Positions 1 to 8,705 of a stretch of 64,000 bases of DNA are shown here, piece after piece. The stretch is from Aquipseudomonas alcaligenes (lineage in GTDB: Bacteria > Pseudomonadota > Gammaproteobacteria > Pseudomonadales > Pseudomonadaceae). The translations under genes and the position numbers were made by a program. Under the pieces are notes generated by a model, which was not told the DNA's origin, did not search any database, and saw only the letters and a program-made list of their open reading frames with translations. Within the stretch, counting starts at the first letter, position 1, and each line of letters begins with the position of its first letter. The DNA lies in contig NZ_QJRX01000006.1 in assembly GCF_003205495.1 (NCBI RefSeq), forward strand, positions 228,706 to 292,705, read 5' to 3'.

Positions 1-2
1 GG

Positions 3-320
3 GGCGCGGGGCTGTGGTGGCTGGTCATCGCCGTCCTGTTCACCCGCCACTACATCCGCGACAACATGCCGTTCAACCTCGGCTGGTGGGGCTTCACCTT
101 CCCGCTCGGGGTATTCGCCCTGGCCACCTTCGAGCTGCTGCGCCTGACCGAACTGCGCTTCTTCGCCCTGGTCGGCCTGGTGCTGGCGGTGCAGCTGGCG
201 GCGGTCTGGCTGCTGGTGCTGCAGCGCACCCTGCGCGGGGTGTGGCATGGCGAACTGTTCCAGGCGCCCTGCCTGGGCGGGCCGCAGGCGCCGGCGCACG
301 GGGTGTTCAGCGCCGACTGA
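3..320 (+). CDS. TDT-family (TehA/SLAC1-like) transporter, 3' end only
   Basis: The gene enters from the left edge, so only its last 105 codons are visible, read from base 3 to the TGA at 318-320. The peptide is very hydrophobic, with two or three membrane helices. It contains the segment [20 protein letters not shown], which resembles the last helices of TehA/SLAC1 channel-like proteins and C4-dicarboxylate/malic acid (TDT) transporters. An internal ATG at 66 is in the same frame but cuts a helix, so I do not take it as a start. The hydrophilic tail ends HGVFSAD. The substrate cannot be inferred from this fragment. The frame stays open into tktA only if this stop is ignored; the two genes are separate. 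Confidence 0.75.
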   Translation, partial: GAGLWWLVIAVLFTRHYIRDNMPFNLGWWGFTFPLGVFALATFELLRLTELRFFALVGLVLAVQLAAVWLLVLQRTLRGVWHGELFQAPCLGGPQAPAHGVFSAD

Positions 321-436
321 CGATTGCCGCGGGGCGTTCGACCATCTGTCATTGCCCCCGCGGCGCCTGCTGGGCGAAAATACGCGCCTTTTTCCGCCCC
401 CTTCATTCAGAAGCAGCCCCCGCAGGAGATTCAGCG

Positions 437-2437
437 ATGCCCAGCCGTCGTGAGCGAGCCAATGCCATTCGTGCCCTCAGCATGGATGCCGTGCAAAAGG
501 CCAACAGCGGCCACCCCGGCGCCCCCATGGGCATGGCCGACATCGCCGAAGTGCTGTGGCGCGACTACCTCAAGCACAACCCGCAGAACCCGAACTGGGC
601 CGACCGCGACCGCTTCGTGCTGTCCAACGGCCACGGCTCGATGCTGATCTACTCGCTGCTGCACCTGACCGGCTACGACCTCGGCATCGACGACCTCAAG
701 CAGTTCCGCCAGCTGCACAGCCGCACCCCGGGCCACCCGGAATACGGCTACACCCCGGGCGTGGAGACCACCACCGGTCCGCTGGGCCAGGGCATCGCCA
801 ACGCCGTGGGCTTCGCCATCGCCGAGAAGGTTCTGGGCGCGCAGTTCAACCGTCCCGGCCACGAGATCGTCGACCACTTCACCTACGCCTTCCTCGGCGA
901 CGGTTGCATGATGGAAGGCATCAGCCATGAAGTCTGCTCGCTGGCTGGCACTCTGGGCCTGGGCAAGCTGATCGCCTTCTACGACGACAACGGCATCTCC
1001 ATCGACGGCGAAGTCCACGGCTGGTTCACCGACGACACCCCGGCGCGCTTCGAGGCCTATGGCTGGCAGGTGATCCGCAACGTCGACGGCCACGATGCCG
1101 ACGAGATCAAGACCGCCATCGAGACCGCGCGCAAGACCAGCGACCGCCCGACCCTGATCTGCTGCAAGACCGTGATCGGCTTCGGCTCGCCGAACAAGCA
1201 GGGCAAGGAAGAGTGCCACGGTGCCCCGCTGGGCAACGACGAGATCGCCGCCACCCGCGCCGCCCTCGGCTGGAACCACGGCCCCTTCGAGATCCCGGCC
1301 GAGATCTACGCCGAGTGGGACGCCAAGGAAGCCGGCGCCGCCCGCGAAGCCGCCTGGAACGACAAGTTCAGCGCCTACGCCGCCGCCCACCCGGAACTGG
1401 CCGCCGAGTTCAAGCGCCGCCTGGCCGGCGAGCTGCCGGCCGACTTCGCCGCCAAGGCCGCCGCCTACGTGCAGGAAGTCGCCGCCAAGGGCGAAACCAT
1501 CGCCAGCCGCAAGGCCAGCCAGAACGCACTGAATGCCTTCGGCCCGCTGCTGCCGGAATTCCTCGGTGGCTCCGCCGACCTGGCCGGCTCCAACCTGACC
1601 CTGTGGAAGGGCTGCAAGGGCGTGGAGGCCGGCGATGCCGCCGGCAACTACCTGTTCTACGGCGTGCGCGAGTTCGGCATGAGCGCGATCATGAATGGCA
1701 TCGCCCTGCACGGCGGCTTCATCCCCTACGGCGCGACCTTCCTGATCTTCATGGAATACGCGCGCAACGCCGTGCGCATGTCGGCGCTGATGAAGCAGCG
1801 CGTGCTGTACGTGTTCACCCACGACTCCATCGGCCTCGGCGAAGACGGCCCGACCCACCAGCCGATCGAGCAGCTGGCCAGCCTGCGCGGCACGCCGAAC
1901 CTGGACACCTGGCGCCCGGCCGACGCGGTGGAATCCGCGGTGGCCTGGAAGCATGCCATCGAGCGCAAGGACGGCCCGTCCGCGCTGATCTTCAGCCGGC
2001 AGAACCTGCCGCACCAGGCGCGCGACGCCCAGCAGGTCGCCGACATCGCCCGTGGCGCCTATGTGCTCAAGGACTGCGCCGGCGAGCCGGAGCTGATCCT
2101 GATCGCCACCGGTTCGGAAGTCGGCCTGGCCGTGCAGGCCTTCGACAAGCTGACCGAGCAGGGCAAGAAGGTCCGCGTCGTGTCCATGCCGTCCACCTCC
2201 GTGTTCGATGCGCAGGACGCCGCCTACAAGCAGGCCGTGCTGCCGCTGCAGGTCGGTGCGCGCATCGCCATCGAGGCCTCGCATGCCGACTACTGGTACA
2301 AGTACGTCGGCCTGGAAGGCCGCATCATCGGCATGACCACCTTCGGCGAGTCCGCCCCGGCCGCGCAGCTGTTCGAGGAGTTCGGCTTCACCGTCGAGAA
2401 CATCCTGGAAACCGCTGCCGAGCTGCTGGACGCCTGA
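437..2437 (+). CDS. tktA: transketolase
   Basis: Thiamine-diphosphate-dependent transketolase of the non-oxidative pentose phosphate pathway (cytoplasm). It moves two-carbon units between ketose and aldose phosphates. The start at 437 is preceded by CAGGAG and gives 666 residues, the usual length (about 660-665). Visible hallmarks are [18 protein letters not shown] near residue 20, the ThDP motif GDG at residues 154-156 followed by YDDN, and [17 protein letters not shown] in the pyrimidine-binding domain. The frame is open upstream to about base 14, but that extension overlaps the previous gene and is not transketolase-like. It heads the tktA-epd-pgk-fba carbon cluster, the order known in P. 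aeruginosa. The product of the next gene, Epd, uses erythrose 4-phosphate, a transketolase substrate. Confidence 0.97.
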   Translation: MPSRRERANAIRALSMDAVQKANSGHPGAPMGMADIAEVLWRDYLKHNPQNPNWADRDRFVLSNGHGSMLIYSLLHLTGYDLGIDDLKQFRQLHSRTPGHPEYGYTPGVETTTGPLGQGIANAVGFAIAEKVLGAQFNRPGHEIVDHFTYAFLGDGCMMEGISHEVCSLAGTLGLGKLIAFYDDNGISIDGEVHGWFTDDTPARFEAYGWQVIRNVDGHDADEIKTAIETARKTSDRPTLICCKTVIGFGSPNKQGKEECHGAPLGNDEIAATRAALGWNHGPFEIPAEIYAEWDAKEAGAAREAAWNDKFSAYAAAHPELAAEFKRRLAGELPADFAAKAAAYVQEVAAKGETIASRKASQNALNAFGPLLPEFLGGSADLAGSNLTLWKGCKGVEAGDAAGNYLFYGVREFGMSAIMNGIALHGGFIPYGATFLIFMEYARNAVRMSALMKQRVLYVFTHDSIGLGEDGPTHQPIEQLASLRGTPNLDTWRPADAVESAVAWKHAIERKDGPSALIFSRQNLPHQARDAQQVADIARGAYVLKDCAGEPELILIATGSEVGLAVQAFDKLTEQGKKVRVVSMPSTSVFDAQDAAYKQAVLPLQVGARIAIEASHADYWYKYVGLEGRIIGMTTFGESAPAAQLFEEFGFTVENILETAAELLDA

Positions 2438-2441
2438 GTCA

Positions 2442-2529
2442 CCCCTCTCCCGCTTGCGGGAGAGGGGCAGGGGGAGAGGGCTGCGTCGCTGGCCCCTCTC
2501 CCCATCCCTCTCTCATGAATGGGAGAGGT
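2442..2529. repeat. CCCTCTCCC-type hairpin repeat, double copy, tktA-epd gap
   Basis: Immediately after the tktA stop lies a perfect hairpin, CCCCTCTCCC-GCTT-GCGGGAGAGGGG (2442-2467), followed by a second, imperfect copy ending GGGAGAGG at 2529. The same family occurs at 4791, 15984, 24251 and 58569. It fills most of the intercistronic gap and could act as an mRNA-stability or attenuation hairpin. Confidence 0.8.
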
Positions 2530-2556
2530 GGCACACCGCAGACGCCGAGAGAACCC

Positions 2557-3606
2557 ATGCCCAACGCCCGCCCCTACAAAGTCGCCCTCAACGGCTACGG
2601 CCGTATCGGCCGCTGCGTGCTGCGCGCCCTGCACGAGCGTGGCGCGGCGGCGGGCTTCGAGATAGTCGCGCTGAACGACCTGGCCGACCAGGCCAGCATC
2701 GAATACCTGACCCGTTTCGACTCCACCCACGGCCGCTTCCCCGGCGAGGTGCAGGTCGACGGTGACTGCCTGCACATCAACGGCGACTGCGTGAAGGTGC
2801 TGCGCCAGAGCGAGCCGGAAGGCATCGACTGGGCCGCGCTGGGCATCGACCTGCTGCTGGAGTGCTCCGGCGTCTACCACAGCCGCGTCGATGGCGAGCG
2901 GTTTCTTGCGGCCGGCGCGCCGCGGGTGCTGTTCTCCCAGCCGATGGCCAGCGAGGCGGACATCGACGCCACCGTGGTGTTCGGCGTCAACCAGGCCTGC
3001 CTGAGCGGCGCGGAGAAGCTGGTGTCCAATGCGTCCTGCACCACCAACTGCGCGGTGCCGCTGCTCAAGCTGCTCAACGAGGCGGTGGGACTGGAGTACG
3101 TCTCCATCACCACCATCCACTCGGCGATGAACGACCAGCCGGTGATCGACGCCTACCACCATGAAGATCTGCGTCGCACGCGCTCGGCCTTCCAGTCGGT
3201 GATCCCGGTGTCCACCGGCCTGGCGCGGGGCATCGAGCGCCTGCTGCCGGAGCTGGCCGGGCGCATTCAGGCCAAGGCCATCCGCGTGCCGACGGTGAAT
3301 GTCTCCTGCCTCGACATCACCCTGCAGGTGGCGCGCGACACCAGTGCCGCCGAGATCAACCGCGTGCTGCGCCAGGCTGCCGAGGCCGGTCCGCTGCAGG
3401 GCCTGCTGGCCTACACCGAGCTGCCGCACGCCAGCTGTGACTTCAACCATGATGCCCATTCGGCCATCGTTGACGGCAGTCAGACCCGGGTCTCCGGCCC
3501 GCGCCTGGTCAACCTGCTGGCCTGGTTCGACAACGAATGGGGCTTCGCCAACCGCATGCTCGACGTCGCGGAACACTTCCTCGCCGTCGCCAATTCCTCC
3601 AAGTAA
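2557..3606 (+). CDS. epd: D-erythrose-4-phosphate dehydrogenase
   Basis: GAPDH-superfamily enzyme, 349 residues. It is expected to oxidise erythrose 4-phosphate to 4-phosphoerythronate with NAD for pyridoxal 5'-phosphate synthesis. The Rossmann start is [17 protein letters not shown] and the catalytic Cys is C161 in SNASCTTNC. The C-terminal [13 protein letters not shown] signature appears as [15 protein letters not shown]. The N-terminal half carries the Epd-type sequence [20 protein letters not shown]. Assignment to Epd rather than GAPDH rests on this and on the position between tktA and pgk, as in P. aeruginosa. The chosen ATG lies 27 nt after the upstream hairpin repeat. The longer open frame upstream runs through tktA out of frame and is not used. 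Confidence 0.93.
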   Translation: MPNARPYKVALNGYGRIGRCVLRALHERGAAAGFEIVALNDLADQASIEYLTRFDSTHGRFPGEVQVDGDCLHINGDCVKVLRQSEPEGIDWAALGIDLLLECSGVYHSRVDGERFLAAGAPRVLFSQPMASEADIDATVVFGVNQACLSGAEKLVSNASCTTNCAVPLLKLLNEAVGLEYVSITTIHSAMNDQPVIDAYHHEDLRRTRSAFQSVIPVSTGLARGIERLLPELAGRIQAKAIRVPTVNVSCLDITLQVARDTSAAEINRVLRQAAEAGPLQGLLAYTELPHASCDFNHDAHSAIVDGSQTRVSGPRLVNLLAWFDNEWGFANRMLDVAEHFLAVANSSK

Positions 3607-3629
3607 CCAGCCCCCGTGAAGGACTGACC

Positions 3630-4790
3630 ATGACCGTTCTGAAGATGACCGATCTCGACCTCGCCGGTAAGCGCGTGCTGATCCGCGAAGACCTCAACGT
3701 GCCGGTGAAGGACGGCGTGGTGAAGAGCGACGCGCGCATCCTCGCCTCCCTGCCGACCATCAAGCTGGCCCTGGAGAAGGGCGCTGCGGTGATGGTCTGC
3801 TCGCACCTGGGCCGCCCGACCGAGGGCGAGTTCTCCGAGGAGAACAGCCTGGCGCCGGTCGCCGCCTACCTGAGCAAGGCCCTGGGCCGCGACGTGCCGC
3901 TGGTCAAGGACTACCTGGGCGGCGTCGAGGTGAAAGCCGGCGAGATCGTGCTGTTCGAGAACGTGCGCTTCAACAAGGGTGAGAAGAAGAACGCCGACGA
4001 GCTGGCCCAGCAATACGCCGCCCTGTGCGACGTGTTCGTCATGGACGCCTTCGGCACCGCTCACCGCGCCGAGGGTTCGACCCACGGCGTGGCCAAGTTC
4101 GCCAAGGTCGCCTGCGCCGGTCCGCTGCTGGCCGCCGAGCTGGACGCCCTGGGCAAGGCCCTGGGCAACCCGGCCCGGCCGATGGCGGCCATCGTCGCCG
4201 GCTCCAAGGTCTCCACCAAGCTCGATGTGCTGAACAGCCTGAGCCAGATCTGCGACCAGCTGATCGTCGGCGGCGGCATCGCCAACACCTTCCTCGCCGC
4301 GGCCGGGCACAAGGTCGGCAAGTCGCTGTACGAGGCCGACCTGGTCGACACCGCCCGCGCCATCGCCGCCAAGGTCAGCGTGCCGCTGCCGGTCGACGTG
4401 GTGGTGGCCAAGGCCTTCGCCGAGGATGCCGAGGCGACCGTCAAGCTGATCGCCGACGTTGCCGACGACGACATGATCCTCGACATCGGCCCGCAGACCG
4501 CCGCGCAGTTCGCCGAGCTGCTGAAGTCGTCCAAGACCATCCTGTGGAACGGCCCGGTCGGCGTGTTCGAGTTCGACCAGTTTGGCAATGGCACCAAGGT
4601 GCTGGCCCAGGCCATCGCCGAGAGCCCGGCGTTCTCCATCGCCGGTGGTGGCGACACCCTGGCCGCGATCGACAAGTACGGCGTGGGCGAGCAGATCAGC
4701 TACATCTCCACCGGTGGCGGCGCCTTCCTCGAGTTCGTCGAGGGCAAGGTGCTGCCGGCCGTGGCAGTGCTGGAACAGCGCGCCCAATAA
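3630..4790 (+). CDS. pgk: phosphoglycerate kinase
   Basis: Glycolytic/gluconeogenic kinase, 386 residues as usual for Pseudomonas. It interconverts 1,3-bisphosphoglycerate + ADP and 3-phosphoglycerate + ATP. Visible motifs are [16 protein letters not shown] (N-terminal substrate site), [30 protein letters not shown] [17 protein letters not shown] and the nucleotide-site glycine-rich stretch [18 protein letters not shown]. The ATG at 3630 follows GAAGGAC and sits 23 nt after the epd stop, suggesting co-transcription. An open frame reaches back to 3537 inside epd; the family start and ribosome-binding site favour 3630. Confidence 0.97.
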   Translation: MTVLKMTDLDLAGKRVLIREDLNVPVKDGVVKSDARILASLPTIKLALEKGAAVMVCSHLGRPTEGEFSEENSLAPVAAYLSKALGRDVPLVKDYLGGVEVKAGEIVLFENVRFNKGEKKNADELAQQYAALCDVFVMDAFGTAHRAEGSTHGVAKFAKVACAGPLLAAELDALGKALGNPARPMAAIVAGSKVSTKLDVLNSLSQICDQLIVGGGIANTFLAAAGHKVGKSLYEADLVDTARAIAAKVSVPLPVDVVVAKAFAEDAEATVKLIADVADDDMILDIGPQTAAQFAELLKSSKTILWNGPVGVFEFDQFGNGTKVLAQAIAESPAFSIAGGGDTLAAIDKYGVGEQISYISTGGGAFLEFVEGKVLPAVAVLEQRAQ

Positions 4791-4877
4791 CCCCCTCTCC
4801 CGTTTACGGGAGAGGGTTGGGGAGGGCGGTGGACTGCACCCTCTCCCCCGGCCCCTCTCCCACGCGTGGGAGAGGGG
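4791..4877. repeat. CCCTCTCCC-type hairpin repeat, double copy, pgk-mliC gap
   Basis: Directly after the pgk TAA there are two hairpins, CCCTCTCCCGTTTACGGGAGAGGG (arms shown by CCCTCTCCCG/CGGGAGAGGG) and CCCCTCTCCCACGCGTGGGAGAGGGG (arms CCCCTCTCCC/GGGAGAGGGG). It belongs to the same family as the element after tktA. Confidence 0.8.
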
Positions 4878-4901
4878 AGAAAGGCCAACCGGAGAACCAC
4901 C

Positions 4902-5225
4902 ATGCTGAAACAGGGATGCATCACCCTGGCCCTGGCCGTCCTGCTCGGCGGCTGCGCCAGCCAGCCGGCGCCGAGCGACGAGTGGACCCGCTGGGTCTGC
5001 GACAGCCAGGTCGAGGTGCTGTGGCGTCTCGCTGGCGCCGATGGCGAGAGCGTCGACCTGCGCCTGGGCGGCGACGATATCGTCCACCGCCTGGTGCAGG
5101 AACCGGCGGCCTCGGGCGTGCTGTACAGCGACGGCAGGCTGGCCTTCCACACCAAGGGCGAGGAAGGCCTGGTCTACCGGGTAGCCGACGACGACCTGAT
5201 CGGGCGTGGCTGCAAGGCGCCCTGA
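4902..5225 (+). CDS. MliC-like lipoprotein (putative C-type lysozyme inhibitor)
   Basis: Small predicted lipoprotein of 107 residues. It has a signal peptide ending in lipobox LLGGC, with Cys18 as the lipidated residue. The mature part has the pattern of the MliC/PliC family: WVCDSQVEVLW near the start and VLYSDGRLAFHTKGEEG, comparable to the YSDGR...KGDEA segment of MliC, plus a second Cys near the end (GRGCKAP) that could pair with the first. Family members are periplasmic or outer-membrane inhibitors of host C-type lysozyme. The start at 4902 follows CCGGAG; a longer frame from 4866 would bury the signal peptide. It lies between pgk and fba, after the hairpin repeat. The family match is from memory of the motif, not a search. 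Confidence 0.7.
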   Translation: MLKQGCITLALAVLLGGCASQPAPSDEWTRWVCDSQVEVLWRLAGADGESVDLRLGGDDIVHRLVQEPAASGVLYSDGRLAFHTKGEEGLVYRVADDDLIGRGCKAP

Positions 5226-5240
5226 TCCATTTTGCTTTGC

Positions 5241-5266
5241 CCCGGGGATGACCGCTCCTCCCCGGG
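5241..5266. other. intercistronic hairpin before fba
   Basis: An 8-bp perfect inverted repeat, CCCGGGGA/TCCCCGGG, with a 10-nt loop lies between the MliC-like gene and fba. No T-run follows, so it is not a standard terminator. It may be an attenuator or mRNA-processing/stability element. Confidence 0.5.
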
Positions 5267-5334
5267 AACTTGAACCCGGCCCGCCCCTGCGGCAGGCTTG
5301 CACAACTCAACGACCCTGATTGGGAGCTTCACAG

Positions 5335-6399
5335 ATGGCACTTATCAGCATGCGCCAGATGCTCGACCACGCCGCCGAATTCGGCTACGGCGTGCCGGCC
5401 TTCAACGTCAACAACCTCGAGCAGATGCGCGCCATCATGGAAGCGGCCGACAAGACCGACTCCCCGGTGATCGTCCAGGCTTCCGCCGGTGCCCGCAAAT
5501 ACGCCGGCGCACCCTTCCTGCGCCACCTGATCCTGGCCGCCATCGAGGAATTCCCGCATATCCCGGTGTGCATGCACCAGGACCACGGCACCAGCCCGGA
5601 CGTGTGCCAGCGCTCGATCCAGCTGGGCTTCAGCTCGGTGATGATGGACGGCTCGCTGAAGGAAGACGGCAAGACCCCGGCCGACTACGACTACAACGTG
5701 CGCGTGACCCAGCAGACCGTGGCCTTCGCGCATGCCTGCGGCGTGTCCGTGGAAGGCGAGCTGGGCTGCCTGGGCAGCCTGGAAACCGGCATGGCCGGCG
5801 AGGAAGACGGCGTCGGCGCCGAAGGCGTGCTGGACCACAGTCAGCTGCTGACCGATCCGGAAGAAGCCGCGGCCTTCGTCAAGGCCACCCAGGTCGATGC
5901 CCTGGCCATCGCCATCGGCACCAGCCACGGCGCCTACAAGTTCACCAAGCCGCCGACCGGCGACGTGCTCTCCATCGAGCGCATCAAGGAAATCCACAAG
6001 CGCATCCCCAACACCCACCTGGTGATGCACGGCTCCTCCTCGGTGCCGCAGGAGTGGCTGAAGGTGATCAACGAGTTCGGCGGCGACATCAAGGAAACCT
6101 ACGGCGTGCCGGTCGAGGAAATCGTCGAGGGCATCAAGCACGGCGTGCGCAAGGTCAACATCGACACCGACCTGCGTCTGGCCTCCACCGGCGCCATCCG
6201 CCGCATGATGGCCGAGCACCCGAGCGAGTTCGACCCGCGCAAGTTCTTCGCCAAGACCATCGAAGCCATGCGCGACATCTGCATCGCCCGCTACGAAGCC
6301 TTCGGCACCGCTGGCAATGCCTCCAAGATCAAGCCGATCTCCCTGGAAGGCATGTACAAGCGCTACGCCAGCGGCGAGCTGGCGGCCAAGGTCAACTAA
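5335..6399 (+). CDS. fba: class II fructose-1,6-bisphosphate aldolase
   Basis: Zinc-dependent aldolase interconverting fructose 1,6-bisphosphate with dihydroxyacetone phosphate and glyceraldehyde 3-phosphate, 354 residues, matching Pseudomonas Fda/Fba. Visible motifs are [29 protein letters not shown] (catalytic Asp and zinc His), the glycine-rich [12 protein letters not shown], and [10 protein letters not shown] with another zinc ligand. The ATG at 5335 is preceded by GGGAGC about 8 nt upstream. It ends the tktA-epd-pgk-fba cluster and is followed at once by a strong intrinsic terminator. The gap to the preceding lipoprotein gene is 109 nt with a hairpin, so an internal promoter is possible. 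Confidence 0.96.
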   Translation: MALISMRQMLDHAAEFGYGVPAFNVNNLEQMRAIMEAADKTDSPVIVQASAGARKYAGAPFLRHLILAAIEEFPHIPVCMHQDHGTSPDVCQRSIQLGFSSVMMDGSLKEDGKTPADYDYNVRVTQQTVAFAHACGVSVEGELGCLGSLETGMAGEEDGVGAEGVLDHSQLLTDPEEAAAFVKATQVDALAIAIGTSHGAYKFTKPPTGDVLSIERIKEIHKRIPNTHLVMHGSSSVPQEWLKVINEFGGDIKETYGVPVEEIVEGIKHGVRKVNIDTDLRLASTGAIRRMMAEHPSEFDPRKFFAKTIEAMRDICIARYEAFGTAGNASKIKPISLEGMYKRYASGELAAKVN

Positions 6400-6417
6400 G
6401 CCGCCATGCCGTACCGA

Positions 6418-6440
6418 AAGCCCCGCTCCGCGGGGCTTTC
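6418..6440 (+). terminator. intrinsic terminator after fba
   Basis: The sequence AAAGCCCCGCTCCGCGGGGC followed by TTTC forms an 8-9 bp GC-rich stem with a short loop, 18 nt after the fba stop. The A-rich left side makes it potentially bidirectional. Confidence 0.85.
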
Positions 6441-6459
6441 GCGTCTGAGGGAGGGAACA

Positions 6460-6897
6460 ATGCCGTCACGCACCCTGGCGCTGGGCGCCGTCCTGCTGCT
6501 GGCCGGTTGCGCCAGCCAGGCGCCGACCGCCGTGCCGCCGGCCCCGGTCGCCGCGTCGCCGGGGGAGCCGCTGCGCTGCGCCACGCGCGCCGAGTGCACC
6601 ACCAAGGTCTCGCGCACCCTGCTGTTCGTCTTCGACTACGCCGCCGCCGGAGGCCAGCTGGTGCAGCGCCAGGAGCGCCTGCTGTTCACCCCGCTGGAAG
6701 CGCCGCCGAGCGACTGGCCGGCGCTCTCCATCCGCCTGGCCGAGCCGGCGGGTGGCCGTTTCGAGTTCAGCACCGAGTGCCAGGTTGCGCACTGCCGCTA
6801 CAGCGCCGAGCAGTTGCTGCGGGTCTACCGCAGCTACCTGGCCGAGCGGCCCTGCTCGCTGTTGCTGGACAGCGCCGTGCGGGCCTGCCGGGAGTGA
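6460..6897 (+). CDS. predicted lipoprotein of unknown function
   Basis: The 145-residue product has a typical lipoprotein signal (MPSRTLALGAVLLLAGC, lipobox LAGC with Cys17) and then a proline/alanine-rich linker (about residues 20-40). The mature domain has four more cysteines, in RCATRAECTTK and in FSTECQVAHCRYSAEQ, plus two near the C terminus (RPCSLLL, VRACRE), which suggests disulfides in the periplasm. GAGGGAG lies just before the ATG. It starts right after the fba terminator and is 4 nt from the next gene, so the two are probably co-transcribed. I do not recognise a family. Confidence 0.75.
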   Translation: MPSRTLALGAVLLLAGCASQAPTAVPPAPVAASPGEPLRCATRAECTTKVSRTLLFVFDYAAAGGQLVQRQERLLFTPLEAPPSDWPALSIRLAEPAGGRFEFSTECQVAHCRYSAEQLLRVYRSYLAERPCSLLLDSAVRACRE

Positions 6898-6901
6898 CGG
6901 C

Positions 6902-7402
6902 ATGACGCCCTTCAAGTACCTCCAGGGCTACCCGCCGCACCTGCAGCAGCAGGTGCTGCAGATGGTCGCCGAGAACCGCCTGGGCGACTATCTGGCCGAG
7001 CGCTACCCCCATCGCCACCAGGTGCAGAGCGACAAGGCGCTCTATGGCTACGTGCTCGACCTCAAGCAGGAGTACCTGCGCAGCGCGCCGGCCATCGACA
7101 AGGTGCTCTACGACAACCGACTCGACCTCACCCACCGCGCCCTGGGCCTGCACACGGCGATCTCGCGGGTGCAGGGCGGCAAGCTCAAGGCGAAGAAGGA
7201 GATCCGCGTGGCCGCGCTGTTCAAGGACGCGGCGCCGGAGTTCCTCAACATGATCGTGGTACACGAGCTGGCGCACCTGAAGGAGGCCGAACACAACAGG
7301 GCCTTCTACAAGCTGTGTCAGTACATGCTGCCGGACTACCACCAGCTGGAGTTCGACCTGCGTCTGCACCTGACCTGGCGCGAGCTGCAGGGCGGCGCCT
7401 GA
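6902..7402 (+). CDS. YgjP-like (M48-type) metallopeptidase domain protein
   Basis: Cytoplasmic-looking 166-residue protein with no signal peptide. It carries the zinc-binding HELAH motif (VVHELAHLKEAEHN) near residue 121 and a following Glu/His-rich helix, which is the arrangement of the YgjP/WLM-like metal-dependent hydrolase family (DUF45). A conserved-looking RVAALFKDAAPEFLNMIVVH leads into the motif. Its substrate is unknown; family members are presumed peptidases. The ATG at 6902 is only 4 nt after the preceding lipoprotein stop, indicating a two-gene operon. Upstream in-frame sequence belongs to the shadow of that gene and is excluded. Confidence 0.8.
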   Translation: MTPFKYLQGYPPHLQQQVLQMVAENRLGDYLAERYPHRHQVQSDKALYGYVLDLKQEYLRSAPAIDKVLYDNRLDLTHRALGLHTAISRVQGGKLKAKKEIRVAALFKDAAPEFLNMIVVHELAHLKEAEHNRAFYKLCQYMLPDYHQLEFDLRLHLTWRELQGGA

Positions 7403-7465
7403 GCGAAAACTGAACAGTCCGGCGCAGGCCCCGGCCAGCCTGGGGTGCGGCGGCCGATCCCCCTG

Positions 7466-7495
7466 TTATCCACAGAGTCATCCCCTGGCTCTGTG
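7466..7495. other. DnaA-box-like site overlapping a hairpin
   Basis: The gap between the YgjP-like gene and the next coding start holds a perfect DnaA consensus, TTATCCACA (7466-7474). It overlaps a 10-bp stem (CACAGAGTCA/TGGCTCTGTG, one T-G pair, loop TCCCC, 7471-7495). The hairpin is well placed as a transcript end for the upstream operon, although no T-run follows directly. The rest of this 247-nt gap shows no gene. Confidence 0.5.
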
Positions 7496-7649
7496 CGCAA
7501 CTCATTGAGAAAAAAGGAAATTGTTTTTCGGCTTGGGCAATCCGACCAGTGTCAGCACCGCCCTGATGGCCAAGGGCTATGGTTAAGGCATAGCCTGGCA
7601 AGGGAGCGCTCTCGACACGCACGGCCGCGCTTCATTGCGGAGGTTCACC

Positions 7650-8705
7650 ATGAGCACTGCACCGTCCCCGCTGACCTGCGAACAGCTGAGCAGCTTCAGC
7701 CCGATGGATTTCCTCACCCCGCACTACCGCCAGCAGCTGCATGCCAGCCTCACCTACCTGCAGCGCCCGGCCGGCACCCCGCTGTTGCACAAGGGCGAGC
7801 GCTCGGTGGCCCAGTATTACCTGCTGGAAGGCCGGGTCAGCGTGGACAGCGGCAACGGCAAGCAGTCCATCGAGAGCGGCTCGCCGCAGGCCCACCTGCC
7901 GCTCAACCCGGGGCAGCACAACCCTTCCAGCGTACGCGCGCTCACCGACGTGCGCCTGTTCGCCGTCGAGCGCCAGCTGCTGGAGCGCCTGCTGGGCTGG
8001 AGCCAGGAGGCGGCCTACCAGGTCAGCAGCCTGGGCGAGATGCAGGTGGAGGAACAGGACGCGGACGACTGGCTGGCGCGCCTGCTCGGCACGCCGCTGT
8101 TCGGCCGCCTGCCGCCGTCGCACCTGCATGCCCTGCTGGCGCGCTTCGAGTACGTCGAGGCCAGGGCCGGCGAGCGGGTCGTCGGCTATGGCGAGCCGGG
8201 CGAGCACTTCTTCGTGCTCAAGCGCGGCCGCGCCCAGGTCAGCCTGCCCTCCGCCTACCGCGAGCAGCCGGCCCTGGTGCTGGAGCGTGGCGACTTCTTC
8301 GGCGAGGAGGCGCTGGTCAGCGGCGCGGTGCGCTCGGCCAGCGTGACCATGCTGGAGGATGGCGAGCTGGCGCGCCTGCACCGCGACGACTTCGTCGAGC
8401 TGGTGCGGCCGACCCTGATCCCGCGCATCAGCACGCACGACCTGCAGCAGCTGAGCCAGCAGGGGCAGCGCCCGCACCTCCTGCTGGACGTGCGCCTGGC
8501 CGTGGAGTACCGCCTCGGCCACCTGCCGGAGAGCCTCAACCTGCCGGTGGCCAACCTGCGCACCCATGCCGACAGCCTCGACCGCGCCACCTGCTACGTG
8601 GTCACCCCGGAAGGCGGCATCCGCAGCGAACTGGCCGTGCACCTGCTCAACCAGCTGGGCTTCGACGCCTACCTGCTGGAGGGCGGCCAGTCGGCGGCAG
8701 CCTGA
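7650..8705 (+). CDS. tandem cyclic-nucleotide-binding domain protein with inactive rhodanese domain
   Basis: The product is a 351-residue cytoplasmic protein without membrane segments. Residues about 20-125 form a degenerate cyclic-nucleotide-binding (cNMP) fold (LLEGRVSVDSG) lacking the phosphate-binding cassette. Residues about 145-255 form a second cNMP domain with an intact cassette, FFGEEALVSGAVRSAS, in which Glu219 and Arg228-Ser229-Ala230 match cAMP/cGMP binders. Residues about 275-350 form a rhodanese-like fold (LLLDVRLAVEYRLGHLPESLNLP). Its active loop reads PEGGIRS, so Pro320 replaces the catalytic Cys and sulfur transfer is not expected. GCGGAGG precedes the ATG. It may be a cyclic-nucleotide-gated scaffold; its partner is unknown. 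Confidence 0.85.
   Translation: MSTAPSPLTCEQLSSFSPMDFLTPHYRQQLHASLTYLQRPAGTPLLHKGERSVAQYYLLEGRVSVDSGNGKQSIESGSPQAHLPLNPGQHNPSSVRALTDVRLFAVERQLLERLLGWSQEAAYQVSSLGEMQVEEQDADDWLARLLGTPLFGRLPPSHLHALLARFEYVEARAGERVVGYGEPGEHFFVLKRGRAQVSLPSAYREQPALVLERGDFFGEEALVSGAVRSASVTMLEDGELARLHRDDFVELVRPTLIPRISTHDLQQLSQQGQRPHLLLDVRLAVEYRLGHLPESLNLPVANLRTHADSLDRATCYVVTPEGGIRSELAVHLLNQLGFDAYLLEGGQSAAA

Noticed and set aside
14..436. N-terminal extension joining the tktA frame to upstream sequence
   Set aside because: Overlaps the transporter tail and has no transketolase similarity; the ATG at 437 has a ribosome-binding site and gives the family length.
431..2284. 617-codon open frame on the minus strand antisense to tktA
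   Set aside because: Typical GC-rich shadow frame: composition is Gly/Val/Ala/Arg-rich without domain motifs, and the plus strand encodes an unambiguous transketolase.
2442..4877. CCCTCTCCC repeats considered as a CRISPR array
   Set aside because: The copies are separated by genes, lack regular spacers and form hairpins; no cas genes are present.
3480..5303. 607-codon minus-strand open frame across epd, pgk and the lipoprotein
   Set aside because: It crosses three well-supported genes and two repeat elements, and shows no recognisable protein features.
7441..7649. Possible replication origin because of the DnaA box
   Set aside because: Only one box, no AT-rich unwinding stretch of length, and no dnaA, dnaN or parAB genes nearby.
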